Of a stretch of DNA of 10,666 nucleotides, positions 1 to 6,220 are shown one piece after another. The stretch is from positions 1 through 10,666 of the forward strand of contig JANLTU010000100.1 in the NCBI GenBank assembly GCA_031363085.1, read 5' to 3'. Both the position numbers and the translations under genes were made by a program. Every line of letters begins with the position of its first letter. The stretch's first letter is position 1. The notes under the pieces are model-generated. The model worked only from the letters and a program-made list of their open reading frames with translations, was not told the DNA's origin and did not search any database. This DNA is from UBA6921 sp031363085 (GTDB lineage Bacteria; Pseudomonadota; Gammaproteobacteria; SG8-11).

Positions 1-198
1 CGTTCCATGGGCGCAGAGCATGACATACCCGTGTCGCTGGAAGGAAAACGGCCTGCTGCATTCGAACTGGCTGCGGGTTTTGATCAGAGCGCGCTTGATG
101 CCGAAACGCCCAGCCCAGTCAGCCACACGCTTTCGCAGGTCGCGGATGCGCTGCAAGCCCGCATCGGCCACCATGCTGAGAATGGATTAAAGAAGTAA
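1..198 (+). CDS. 3' end of an unrecognised gene (5' end outside window)
   Basis: The frame is open from the window edge to a TAA at 196-198, so this is probably the C-terminal 65 or so residues of a longer protein. The first in-frame ATG (position 7) has no room for a visible ribosome binding site. The residues are mixed acidic and alanine-rich and end in a likely amphipathic helix (VADALQARIGHH) and a basic tail. This is much more protein-like than frame 2, which is also open but very arginine-rich. I recognise no domain or motif. It lies 36 bp upstream of the oxidoreductase gene on the same strand, so the two may be co-transcribed. The reading-frame choice rests on amino-acid composition only, so confidence is moderate. 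Confidence 0.45.
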   Translation, partial: RSMGAEHDIPVSLEGKRPAAFELAAGFDQSALDAETPSPVSHTLSQVADALQARIGHHAENGLKK

Positions 199-222
199 TA
201 CACATTGCCTATGTCATCAGAT

Positions 223-229
223 GAGGTGA
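223..229 (+). promoter_or_regulatory. Ribosome binding site fixing the oxidoreductase start
   Basis: GAGGTGA lies 5 bases upstream of the ATG at 235. The two earlier in-frame starts, TTG at 205 and ATG at 211, have no such match upstream. Starting at 235 also gives 345 residues, the length I recall for E. coli CurA. Confidence 0.7.
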
Positions 230-234
230 ACGCC

Positions 235-1272
235 ATGTTCAGTAGAAATACTACCGTTAACCGCCGGATCGTTCTGAATTCTCGCCCGGTCGGTGCGCCG
301 AGCGCCGCAAATTTCCGTCTTGAAAAGACTGCTGTTCCGGTGCCGTCAGCCGGGCAGATGCTGTTGCGCACCCGGTACCTTTCGCTTGACCCTTACATGC
401 GCAGCCGCATGAGTGATGCGCCGTCCTATGCCGCGCCGGTGGTGCTTGGTGACGTCATGGTCGGCGGCACCGTCGCACGCGTGCAAATCTCCCAGCACCC
501 CGGTTACCAAGTGGGTGATCTGGTGCTGGGCTACAGCGGTTGGCAAGATTATGCCCTGTCCGATGGAGTGGGCCTGACCAAGCTTGATGCTCTGATGATG
601 CAGCCATCGCAGAGTCTTGGTGTTCTGGGTATGCCGGGATTTACCGCCTACGTGGGCCTGCTCGACATCGGCCAGCCGAAAGCCGGGGAAACCGTGGTGG
701 TCGCCGCTGCGAGCGGCGCGGTCGGCTCGGTGGTGGGCCAGATCGCCAAGCTCAAAGGTTGTCGCGTGGTCGGTATCGCCGGGGGCGCAGACAAGTGCGG
801 CTTTGTGGTCGACAGCTTGGGTTTCGATGCCTGCATCAATCACCGTAACGCTGATCTTCCTCAGCAACTGGCTGAGGCTTGCCCGCAAGGCATCGACATC
901 TACTTTGAGAGTGTCGGTGGTGCGGTCTTCGACGCGGTTCTGCCGCTGCTGAACGCACATGCACGTGTGCCGCTGTGCGGGATGATCGCCAGTTACAATG
1001 ACACCGGCCTGCGGCTCGGCCCGGACCGGCTGGGGCTTTTAACTCGCACGCTGCTCACCAAGCGTATCAAGATGCAGGGCTTCATCATCTTTGATCATTA
1101 TGCAACGCGTTATGGCGAGTTCTTCAGCCAGATGAGCACGTGGCTCAAGGAAGAAAAAATCAAGTTTCGGGTAGACATCGTCGATGGACTTGAAAACGCC
1201 CCGCAAGCCTTCATCGGCCTACTCGAAGGCAAAAACTTCGGCAAGCTGGTGATCCGTGTCGCCAATGACTGA
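235..1272 (+). CDS. curA: NADPH-dependent 2-alkenal/curcumin reductase-like oxidoreductase (MDR family)
   Basis: Zinc-independent medium-chain dehydrogenase/reductase of the COG2130 (CurA/YncB, leukotriene B4 12-hydroxydehydrogenase-like) group. These cytosolic enzymes use NADPH to reduce the C=C double bond of enones and 2-alkenals, and in E. coli also curcumin. The physiological substrate here is unknown. The protein has 345 residues. The N-terminal GroES-like half carries the family signature YLSLDPYMR (residues 48-56) and, further on, GVLGMPGFTAYVGLLDIGQPK. The Rossmann half has the nucleotide-binding loop AAASGAVG at about 157-164, then GCRVVGIAGG, and GFIIFDHY near 282-289. The C-terminus (GLENAPQAFIGLLEGKNFGKLVIRV) is close to my recollection of E. 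coli CurA. I see no zinc-binding cysteine set, as expected. It sits 36 bp after the partial gene at 1-198 and converges with the AI-2E-family gene. No promoter was identified. Family assignment is firm. The substrate is not. Confidence 0.93.
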   Translation: MFSRNTTVNRRIVLNSRPVGAPSAANFRLEKTAVPVPSAGQMLLRTRYLSLDPYMRSRMSDAPSYAAPVVLGDVMVGGTVARVQISQHPGYQVGDLVLGYSGWQDYALSDGVGLTKLDALMMQPSQSLGVLGMPGFTAYVGLLDIGQPKAGETVVVAAASGAVGSVVGQIAKLKGCRVVGIAGGADKCGFVVDSLGFDACINHRNADLPQQLAEACPQGIDIYFESVGGAVFDAVLPLLNAHARVPLCGMIASYNDTGLRLGPDRLGLLTRTLLTKRIKMQGFIIFDHYATRYGEFFSQMSTWLKEEKIKFRVDIVDGLENAPQAFIGLLEGKNFGKLVIRVAND

Positions 1273-1349
1273 TAGGCGAGCAGGCTAGGCGTTGCTGCAC
1301 TAGCGGCGGTAAGCCGCGTGCGGCACGTCGAGCACGTTTCGGTGCGGCG
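1273..1349. other. Convergent intergenic gap, possible weak termination hairpin
   Basis: This 77-bp gap separates the 3' ends of two convergent genes. It holds a short perfect hairpin, GCGGC (1303-1307) with GCCGC (1313-1317) around a 5-base loop. A tight GTGC-G-GCAC palindrome lies at 1318-1326. Neither is followed by a T-run on either strand, so this is not a convincing intrinsic terminator. It could act bidirectionally or be incidental. Confidence 0.3.
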
Positions 1350-2528
1350 CTAATCGCCGAGCAGCTCGCCAACCGGTTTAAGGCTGTCCACCCGATCACA
1401 TATCGCTTTGATGATCATGATGATGGGCATGCCTAGTAATAATCCCCACACATCCCATAACCAGCCCCAGAACAGCATACCGATGAACACCACCAGCGGG
1501 CTCATCTGACTGGCGCGGCCGGTCAGCCAGGGCGTCAGCAAGTAACCTTCAAGACTGGTGATGAGCAGCGATATGCCACCGACCAGCAGCACCATGCTGA
1601 GGGTTCCGAACTGCAGGAAGGCCACCAGCGCCGTACCACCGGTCACGATCACCGGACCGAGGTAGGGGATAGTATTGAATATGCCAGCGGCAATACCCCA
1701 GATGCTCGCATGCTCCAGGCCGATCCACATAAACGCCAGCCAAGTCACCACGCCAACCAGGATACTGGTGAAGATTTGGACGCGCAGATAACGTTGGATC
1801 TGCTCGGTAATTTCATCCAGTACACGGAGCGTGACTTTTTTCTTGCTCAGAGCGGGGCCGCTAATCTTGACCAGTTTGCGTCGGAAGGTGTTGCCCGAAA
1901 CCATAATGAAATAGGCCAGGAACAGCACCATACCGAGTTGACCGGCAAAGCCGATGGCGCCTTTGGTCCCCATCCACAGGTATTCTTTGATATCCAACTG
2001 CGGTTTCTCAATCTGCACGCGCGTGACCCCGCGCGGTGCGACCGGTACCAAGGCACCCGCCTCGCTCGCCGCTTGTTCGATTTGCGTGGCAGCTTTCTGC
2101 ACTTTCTCCATCGTGCCTGCGGAGGAACGCCATTCAGTGAGCAGCGCCAAGCGCAATTTATGCGCCGCTTCCGGCAAGGTTTCGATCAGATCACCGGCAT
2201 CATCGCCCAGCGAATACACCGCGTAGCCCGTTCCGCCCATGATGGTAAACAGCAACACCGCCGCGCCGATGGCGCGTGGAATGTGCCAGGTTTGCAGCAG
2301 GTTGACGAGCGGCGAAAGCGCGTAGCTGATCATCACGCTGAGCATCAGTGGAATGAACACGGCCTTGGCCCAGTTCAGGGCCAGGATGACCGCGAGCACC
2401 GCCAGCACGGCGAGCGCAGCACTGCTCACATTGACGGGAATATGGAGTTCTGACGGCGCCGGTTGTGGCGTGTCCTCCACCCTTTTGTTACGCGTCGTTT
2501 CTGCCCAGTGCGCGGTTTTTTTCTTCAT
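1350..2528 (-). CDS. AI-2E/PerM-family polytopic inner-membrane transporter
   Basis: Member of the AI-2E transporter family (PF01594, PerM/YdiK/TqsA-like), 392 residues. Members are inner-membrane proteins reported as exporters or Na+/H+ antiporters, and most are uncharacterised. A hydrophilic N-terminus (about 1-34) precedes two hydrophobic segments (about 36-76 and 85-106). A soluble loop (about 108-185) is predicted helical and periplasmic. Further membrane segments lie near 191-211, 253-270, 274-306, 310-330 and 342-375. Family motifs are clear: NTIPYLGP (285-292), LTPWLTGR (331-338) and WGWLWDVWGLLLGMP (354-368). ATG 2528 was chosen because the upstream frame (to 2684) overlaps the end of the lipoprotein gene and encodes an arginine-rich, non-family stretch. 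I see no good ribosome binding site. Translation may be coupled to the lipoprotein gene, whose stop is 29 bp upstream. Substrate unknown. Confidence 0.92.
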   Translation of the reverse strand: MKKKTAHWAETTRNKRVEDTPQPAPSELHIPVNVSSAALAVLAVLAVILALNWAKAVFIPLMLSVMISYALSPLVNLLQTWHIPRAIGAAVLLFTIMGGTGYAVYSLGDDAGDLIETLPEAAHKLRLALLTEWRSSAGTMEKVQKAATQIEQAASEAGALVPVAPRGVTRVQIEKPQLDIKEYLWMGTKGAIGFAGQLGMVLFLAYFIMVSGNTFRRKLVKISGPALSKKKVTLRVLDEITEQIQRYLRVQIFTSILVGVVTWLAFMWIGLEHASIWGIAAGIFNTIPYLGPVIVTGGTALVAFLQFGTLSMVLLVGGISLLITSLEGYLLTPWLTGRASQMSPLVVFIGMLFWGWLWDVWGLLLGMPIIMIIKAICDRVDSLKPVGELLGD

Positions 2529-2557
2529 TGAGAGGGCAATTGCATACGTGGCGCGAC

Positions 2558-5518
2558 TCAGCGCTGCAACGTATAGACAAACTTGCCCGCGCGCAGGGTC
2601 GTATCGCGTGCGGACATGGACAGTACGTTCGCAGCGCCGGCATCGTGTGCCAGCGACATGAGGGCGCCGCGTTCGACCGTCCAAGTGAGGGTTTTGTCGT
2701 AGTAGTGGGGCGCGTAACTGGTAAACGTGGCCGGATCGGCAACATCGATATCGTTGTGCAGGGTCAGCGCCGGCGTGGTAACAAGCTTTTTAACGGTGAT
2801 GCGATGACCTGCTGGAATGGTGTACCAACCGCCCACGGCGACGACGGCGGCGCCGGCGTCGTTGTCGAATACTGCAAAGCCGGTGGTTGAGAAATTCATT
2901 TGTTCAACCGGCAGCGTCTTGAGGTTCTTGGGATAGCCGCTCACGGATAGGTTGGTGTACGCAGAACGCCCCTGGAAGAAGCTCACATCCGGGCAGGTGG
3001 TTGGCGATGCGTTGTTCGCGTTGACGAGCTTCCAGTTCTTGACACTTGCGGGACGAGAGAATTGATTCAGGTCCACAATGTAGTCCGAGTCGAAGGTCAG
3101 AAGATAGGGCGGAAGATTCTCGACGTGGGGTATGAGTTTATTATCGAAGTCCAGAACATCTGTCCAACCGGAGGGCGCGGGTGGCGACGGTAGGTTGTCG
3201 CTGAGCACAGGAAATTCGGTGCCCAAGCTCGGCGCAGGCGGTGTTTTGGCATCCCAGTTAGTTCCGTTGTAATTTAAAATTGAAGTCACATTCTGCCAGC
3301 CGCTGTTCTTGGGGCACTCGTTCAATATCAGCGCATTTAGGATTTGTCCAACGCGCCATTCCGTGTTGGTCTTGGTTTGGACGCGATGTTCGCGCACCAT
3401 GCTTTCGATCATGTTCTGCGCTTGATGTTGCACCTTGTCGCTCAGAAAAATGTTGAAACTCTTCCCGGTGGTATTGGTAAAGCTGTATTCCGTCGAAGCG
3501 AACTGCCGGTTGTTCAAATCGGCGCGTTGGCTGAAGGGCGTCGCGGCGAACAGATCGGCGCCCACATCGGTCAACACCGGCAAGGCAAAATTCGTGACGA
3601 CGAAATCAACACGGAACGTCAGCACCAACTGTTGGGTATTGCCGGCGGCATCTTGCGCTTCGACACGGATCAACTGCTTATCGTTTGGATTGGATTTCAA
3701 CCAATCCGGATGCAAGGTTTCAGAGGCAAGTGGAATCAAAAATTCGGTGTCGACTTGCTTGAGTTCGCGCGGCGGAGCAAGCACTAGGCCGTTGCGCTCG
3801 TAGCTCATTTTTACTGTGATCTGCGCCGCTGTGCTGGCGACGCCATTCATCAGCGGGTCGGACACCTTCAGTGCAAAATACGGCACGCTATTGCCGTCGA
3901 GATCGGCGCGCCGGATCGGGATGCCCTTGAGTTCGGTACGATCCGTCGGGGTAAACAGCGCCTGTAAGTCATTCGTGTCGCTTAGCTTGCCGTCGGTGGA
4001 GTTGCCGCCGCTGCTGGAGAACCGTACGGCACTGTGGCCGGCGCGGGTATCGAAACTGGGCGGTGTCACATCCAGATCAAGTGTGAAATCGTACTGCTCC
4101 GCGTGACCCAGACTATCGAGCCTAAGCACCACAGGATTATGCCCGGGGGTCAGAGTGAGCACCGTGTGCCAAGTATTGTCAGTATCGATAATGACGCTCT
4201 GACCTTGCGCCAGGAGTGACGTGAGCACGCCGCCGTTGAGGCCATACTTGCCGTTCACTGTGTAGCTCGTCTTATTGGTAATGAGTGGCGAAGTGAGGGT
4301 GACAAAGAAGTTATCGAAATACAGCGCGAATTCACGTGTCGAGTGATTGCCGAGCGCGTCGGTGGCGCGAACCTGCAGTGCATGCGCGCCTTCAGCGTAT
4401 TGGGTGGTGTTAATCAGCATGCCCGGATGCTTGGGGTCCAGCGCATTGCCCAGCGCGAGGTCATCGAGCGTGAATGTCACCGTGTCGGCCGGGATGATGG
4501 CGTTGATTGTCGCCTCAAAATTGAGCGTGCCACGTTGCACCGTCGTTTGCGGCGTCACGCTTGCCGGAACAATGACCGGCGCAGTGACCAAGGGCGGTAT
4601 CATTTCTGTGCCGCCGAACAGCGCATGGCGACTGTTTGCGAATGTCTGCGCCTTAAGTAGTAGATCCTTGAAGACCAAGCCGGTCTGGTTGCGCGGATGC
4701 AGTGTCATCGCCAGCAGATGCTGCGCGATGGCCATGCGATAAAGACTGGCATCCAGCGCAACCGTGCCGTAGGCGAGATTCATCAGTGCGGTGGCATCCT
4801 GGTTCCAACCGATCCCATCCAGTTTTCCGTCGGCGCGCACATCCTCGAATAACACTTGACTGAAGCCAATGGAGTTGAAGATCTGATGCGGCTGCGTGCC
4901 GTTCTGCGCACTGATCCACTGCGTCAGGTTGGAAATCGCCGCCAAGTAGAGGCCATAGCTTGCGCTGTCGGTCAGCAACCCCGCGCTGCTGGTCGTCTCG
5001 CCGATCAGCAGCGGTGAAGTGCCGACGATGTCGAAGTTGAACGCGCTGGAGATTTCCTGTTGCGCAGCCACGGCCGCGTCACGCAGCGCTATTCCCTGTG
5101 TGATTTTATAAGCCGCAAGTCCCGTCGCAAGATGGGTAAGCGGTGTCACCGCGCAGGTGCTCACAGTTCCCGATTCGTACCATGCAAGCGCCGTGAGTCG
5201 CTGACCGTCGGCCACGACAGTGTCGATGCCGCTGGCGTCTTCCGTATAGCGGCCATTGGCAATTTCAACCAGTACCGTTTGACTCGTAGCGCGCAGCGTC
5301 ACGGAATAGTGGCCGTCAGACGACAGCTCGGCGCCGCCTAATTTCTCGCCCCGGGTGCCACCTTGGTACGCATAGATACTGACCTGCCCGGCGCTAAAAA
5401 TACCTGCGGCAATCCGCCCGTCGATGCTTCCGATCGGGCGCGGCTGCGGCACGTTATTGCCATCGCTGCAGGCGGTGATCAAGATCAGCAAGAACAGCAC
5501 AGCGGCGTGTCTAAGCAT
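2558..5518 (-). CDS. Large modular lipoprotein with Ig-like segments
   Basis: 986 residues. A type II signal peptide is evident: MLRHAA, a hydrophobic core, then ITAC with the lipidated cysteine at residue 17. The +2 residue is Ser, which in enterics permits outer-membrane sorting. Residues about 28-115 look like a transthyretin/carboxypeptidase-regulatory-like beta fold ending in NGRYTEDASG. Next is a helical region containing CAVTPLTHLATGLA (122-135), a pattern I associate with proteobacterial surface lipoproteins. Residues about 330-403 and 404-485 look like successive Ig-like domains (ALQVRATDALGNHSTREFAL; VVLRLDSLGHAEQYDFTLDLD). A further beta-rich unit with RVEAQDAAGNTQQLVLTF lies near 540-645. 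The last 340 residues match nothing I know. Cysteines 735 and 842 could form a disulfide. No PEP-CTERM, LPXTG-like or autotransporter tail is seen at the end (GKFVYTLQR). Third gene of the block, 33 bp after the beta-barrel gene. Adhesin, matrix or binding protein is inference. Confidence 0.85.
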   Translation of the reverse strand: MLRHAAVLFLLILITACSDGNNVPQPRPIGSIDGRIAAGIFSAGQVSIYAYQGGTRGEKLGGAELSSDGHYSVTLRATSQTVLVEIANGRYTEDASGIDTVVADGQRLTALAWYESGTVSTCAVTPLTHLATGLAAYKITQGIALRDAAVAAQQEISSAFNFDIVGTSPLLIGETTSSAGLLTDSASYGLYLAAISNLTQWISAQNGTQPHQIFNSIGFSQVLFEDVRADGKLDGIGWNQDATALMNLAYGTVALDASLYRMAIAQHLLAMTLHPRNQTGLVFKDLLLKAQTFANSRHALFGGTEMIPPLVTAPVIVPASVTPQTTVQRGTLNFEATINAIIPADTVTFTLDDLALGNALDPKHPGMLINTTQYAEGAHALQVRATDALGNHSTREFALYFDNFFVTLTSPLITNKTSYTVNGKYGLNGGVLTSLLAQGQSVIIDTDNTWHTVLTLTPGHNPVVLRLDSLGHAEQYDFTLDLDVTPPSFDTRAGHSAVRFSSSGGNSTDGKLSDTNDLQALFTPTDRTELKGIPIRRADLDGNSVPYFALKVSDPLMNGVASTAAQITVKMSYERNGLVLAPPRELKQVDTEFLIPLASETLHPDWLKSNPNDKQLIRVEAQDAAGNTQQLVLTFRVDFVVTNFALPVLTDVGADLFAATPFSQRADLNNRQFASTEYSFTNTTGKSFNIFLSDKVQHQAQNMIESMVREHRVQTKTNTEWRVGQILNALILNECPKNSGWQNVTSILNYNGTNWDAKTPPAPSLGTEFPVLSDNLPSPPAPSGWTDVLDFDNKLIPHVENLPPYLLTFDSDYIVDLNQFSRPASVKNWKLVNANNASPTTCPDVSFFQGRSAYTNLSVSGYPKNLKTLPVEQMNFSTTGFAVFDNDAGAAVVAVGGWYTIPAGHRITVKKLVTTPALTLHNDIDVADPATFTSYAPHYYDKTLTWTVERGALMSLAHDAGAANVLSMSARDTTLRAGKFVYTLQR

Positions 5519-5525
5519 GTTGAAA

Positions 5526-5534
5526 TCCCTCTCT
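5526..5534 (-). promoter_or_regulatory. Ribosome binding site of the lipoprotein gene
   Basis: On the - strand AGAGAGGGA ends 7 bases before the ATG at 5518. It is one of the strongest Shine-Dalgarno matches in the block. It confirms the start that puts the lipobox cysteine at residue 17. Confidence 0.7.
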
Positions 5535-5551
5535 ATACGCTGGGTAGATTT

Positions 5552-6220
5552 TCAATATCGGTAAAGCAGTGACGTCCAGAGTGCTGTTTCGCGCAGCCTG
5601 TTGTCGACAGAAAGCAGTTGCTCCAATTGCATGCTGAGGTGGAGCGCGCGGCCAAGCGACCATTCGTGAGTGGCATTAAATACCACCCCGGTATTCACCA
5701 CGCTACGCGTTGCAAAGGTTTCTACCAGGTAACCATCCTCATCCACGCTGAAACGTCGGCTATAGCGGCTCCGCGATAAGTCAATACCCGCACCTAGCCA
5801 GGGCGCAAAGTTCTCCGTCACGCGGAAGTTATTCTGTACCGACAGGCGCGCGCCGTAAGTCGTCAAATGCGCGCCGAGCTTGCCCACGCCCGCGTCAAAA
5901 TCCGCTTGCTGATAACGCAGCAGTGCCCAATAGCGCGTTCCGGCCAGGAACCAATCGGTGTAGACCACGCTGTGCGCCACCGACCACGCTTGGTTGGGTA
6001 CGCTGTGTGCGGCGTTAATGGAGACATACGCGGGCCCCGCCGCGTAGCCAATGCGCGCGGTGTTGTCAGGCAAGCCCAGCGTGCCCGCCTGCGCGGCGCC
6101 GGTAAGCGCGGCGCAGAACACCATCGACCAGCGGTGTAGTGCACGGTGTAACGCTGTTGCGACACCGCCGCACGGCGGTGGGCGAACCGGAACAACGGCG
6201 TTAGCGCGAGGCATAGGCAT
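5552..6220 (-). CDS. Small outer-membrane beta-barrel protein
   Basis: 222 residues from the first ATG. The N-terminus is basic, then a hydrophobic stretch (MVFCAALTG, 33-41) leads to AAQA|GTLG, a plausible signal peptidase I site at 45/46. The mature part of about 177 residues is the size of 8-stranded OmpA/OmpX-like barrels. Strands with alternating polarity are visible: WFLAGTRYWALLRYQQADF, LTTYGARLSVQNNFRV, FAPWLGAGIDLSRSRYS, RSVVNTGVVFNATHEW and LHLSMQLEQLL. The protein ends LWTSLLYRY, with the C-terminal aromatic residue recognised by the BAM machinery. I cannot name a subfamily. The gene overlaps the ATPase gene by 20 bp. No good ribosome binding site precedes ATG 6220 or ATG 6214, so translational coupling is likely. 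ATG 6124 (residue 33) would leave a very short signal peptide without a basic n-region, so I prefer 6220 or 6214. As a barrel in this operon it may be the outer-membrane partner of the ATPase or the lipoprotein. Confidence 0.8.
   Translation of the reverse strand: MPMPRANAVVPVRPPPCGGVATALHRALHRWSMVFCAALTGAAQAGTLGLPDNTARIGYAAGPAYVSINAAHSVPNQAWSVAHSVVYTDWFLAGTRYWALLRYQQADFDAGVGKLGAHLTTYGARLSVQNNFRVTENFAPWLGAGIDLSRSRYSRRFSVDEDGYLVETFATRSVVNTGVVFNATHEWSLGRALHLSMQLEQLLSVDNRLRETALWTSLLYRY
6163..6180. repeat. Perfect 8-bp inverted repeat inside the barrel leader
   Basis: CACCGCCG-CA-CGGCGGTG forms an almost closed palindrome 21 bp downstream of the ATPase stop. It lies inside the N-terminal coding part of the barrel gene. 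Transcribed from the - strand it would form a GC-rich hairpin without a following U-run. It could slow translation or mark an RNA-processing point between the two genes, or be chance in GC-rich DNA. Confidence 0.45.

Noticed and set aside
346..960. 204-codon open frame on the - strand opposite the oxidoreductase gene
   Set aside because: His- and Ala-rich antisense shadow of a strongly identified MDR enzyme.
1710..2453. 247-codon open frame on the + strand opposite the AI-2E-family gene
   Set aside because: Antisense shadow. The product is Gln/His/Arg-rich and has none of the expected features of a real protein, while the - strand frame encodes a recognisable membrane family.
2529..2684. 52-residue N-terminal extension of the AI-2E-family protein
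   Set aside because: It overlaps the end of the lipoprotein gene, is Arg/Cys-rich and is unlike the N-termini of the family. ATG 2528 gives a normal length.
2558..5518. PEP-CTERM sorting signal on the lipoprotein
   Set aside because: The C-terminus ends GKFVYTLQR without a PEP motif, hydrophobic helix or basic tail, so exosortase processing is not supported despite the XrtA-like ATPase.
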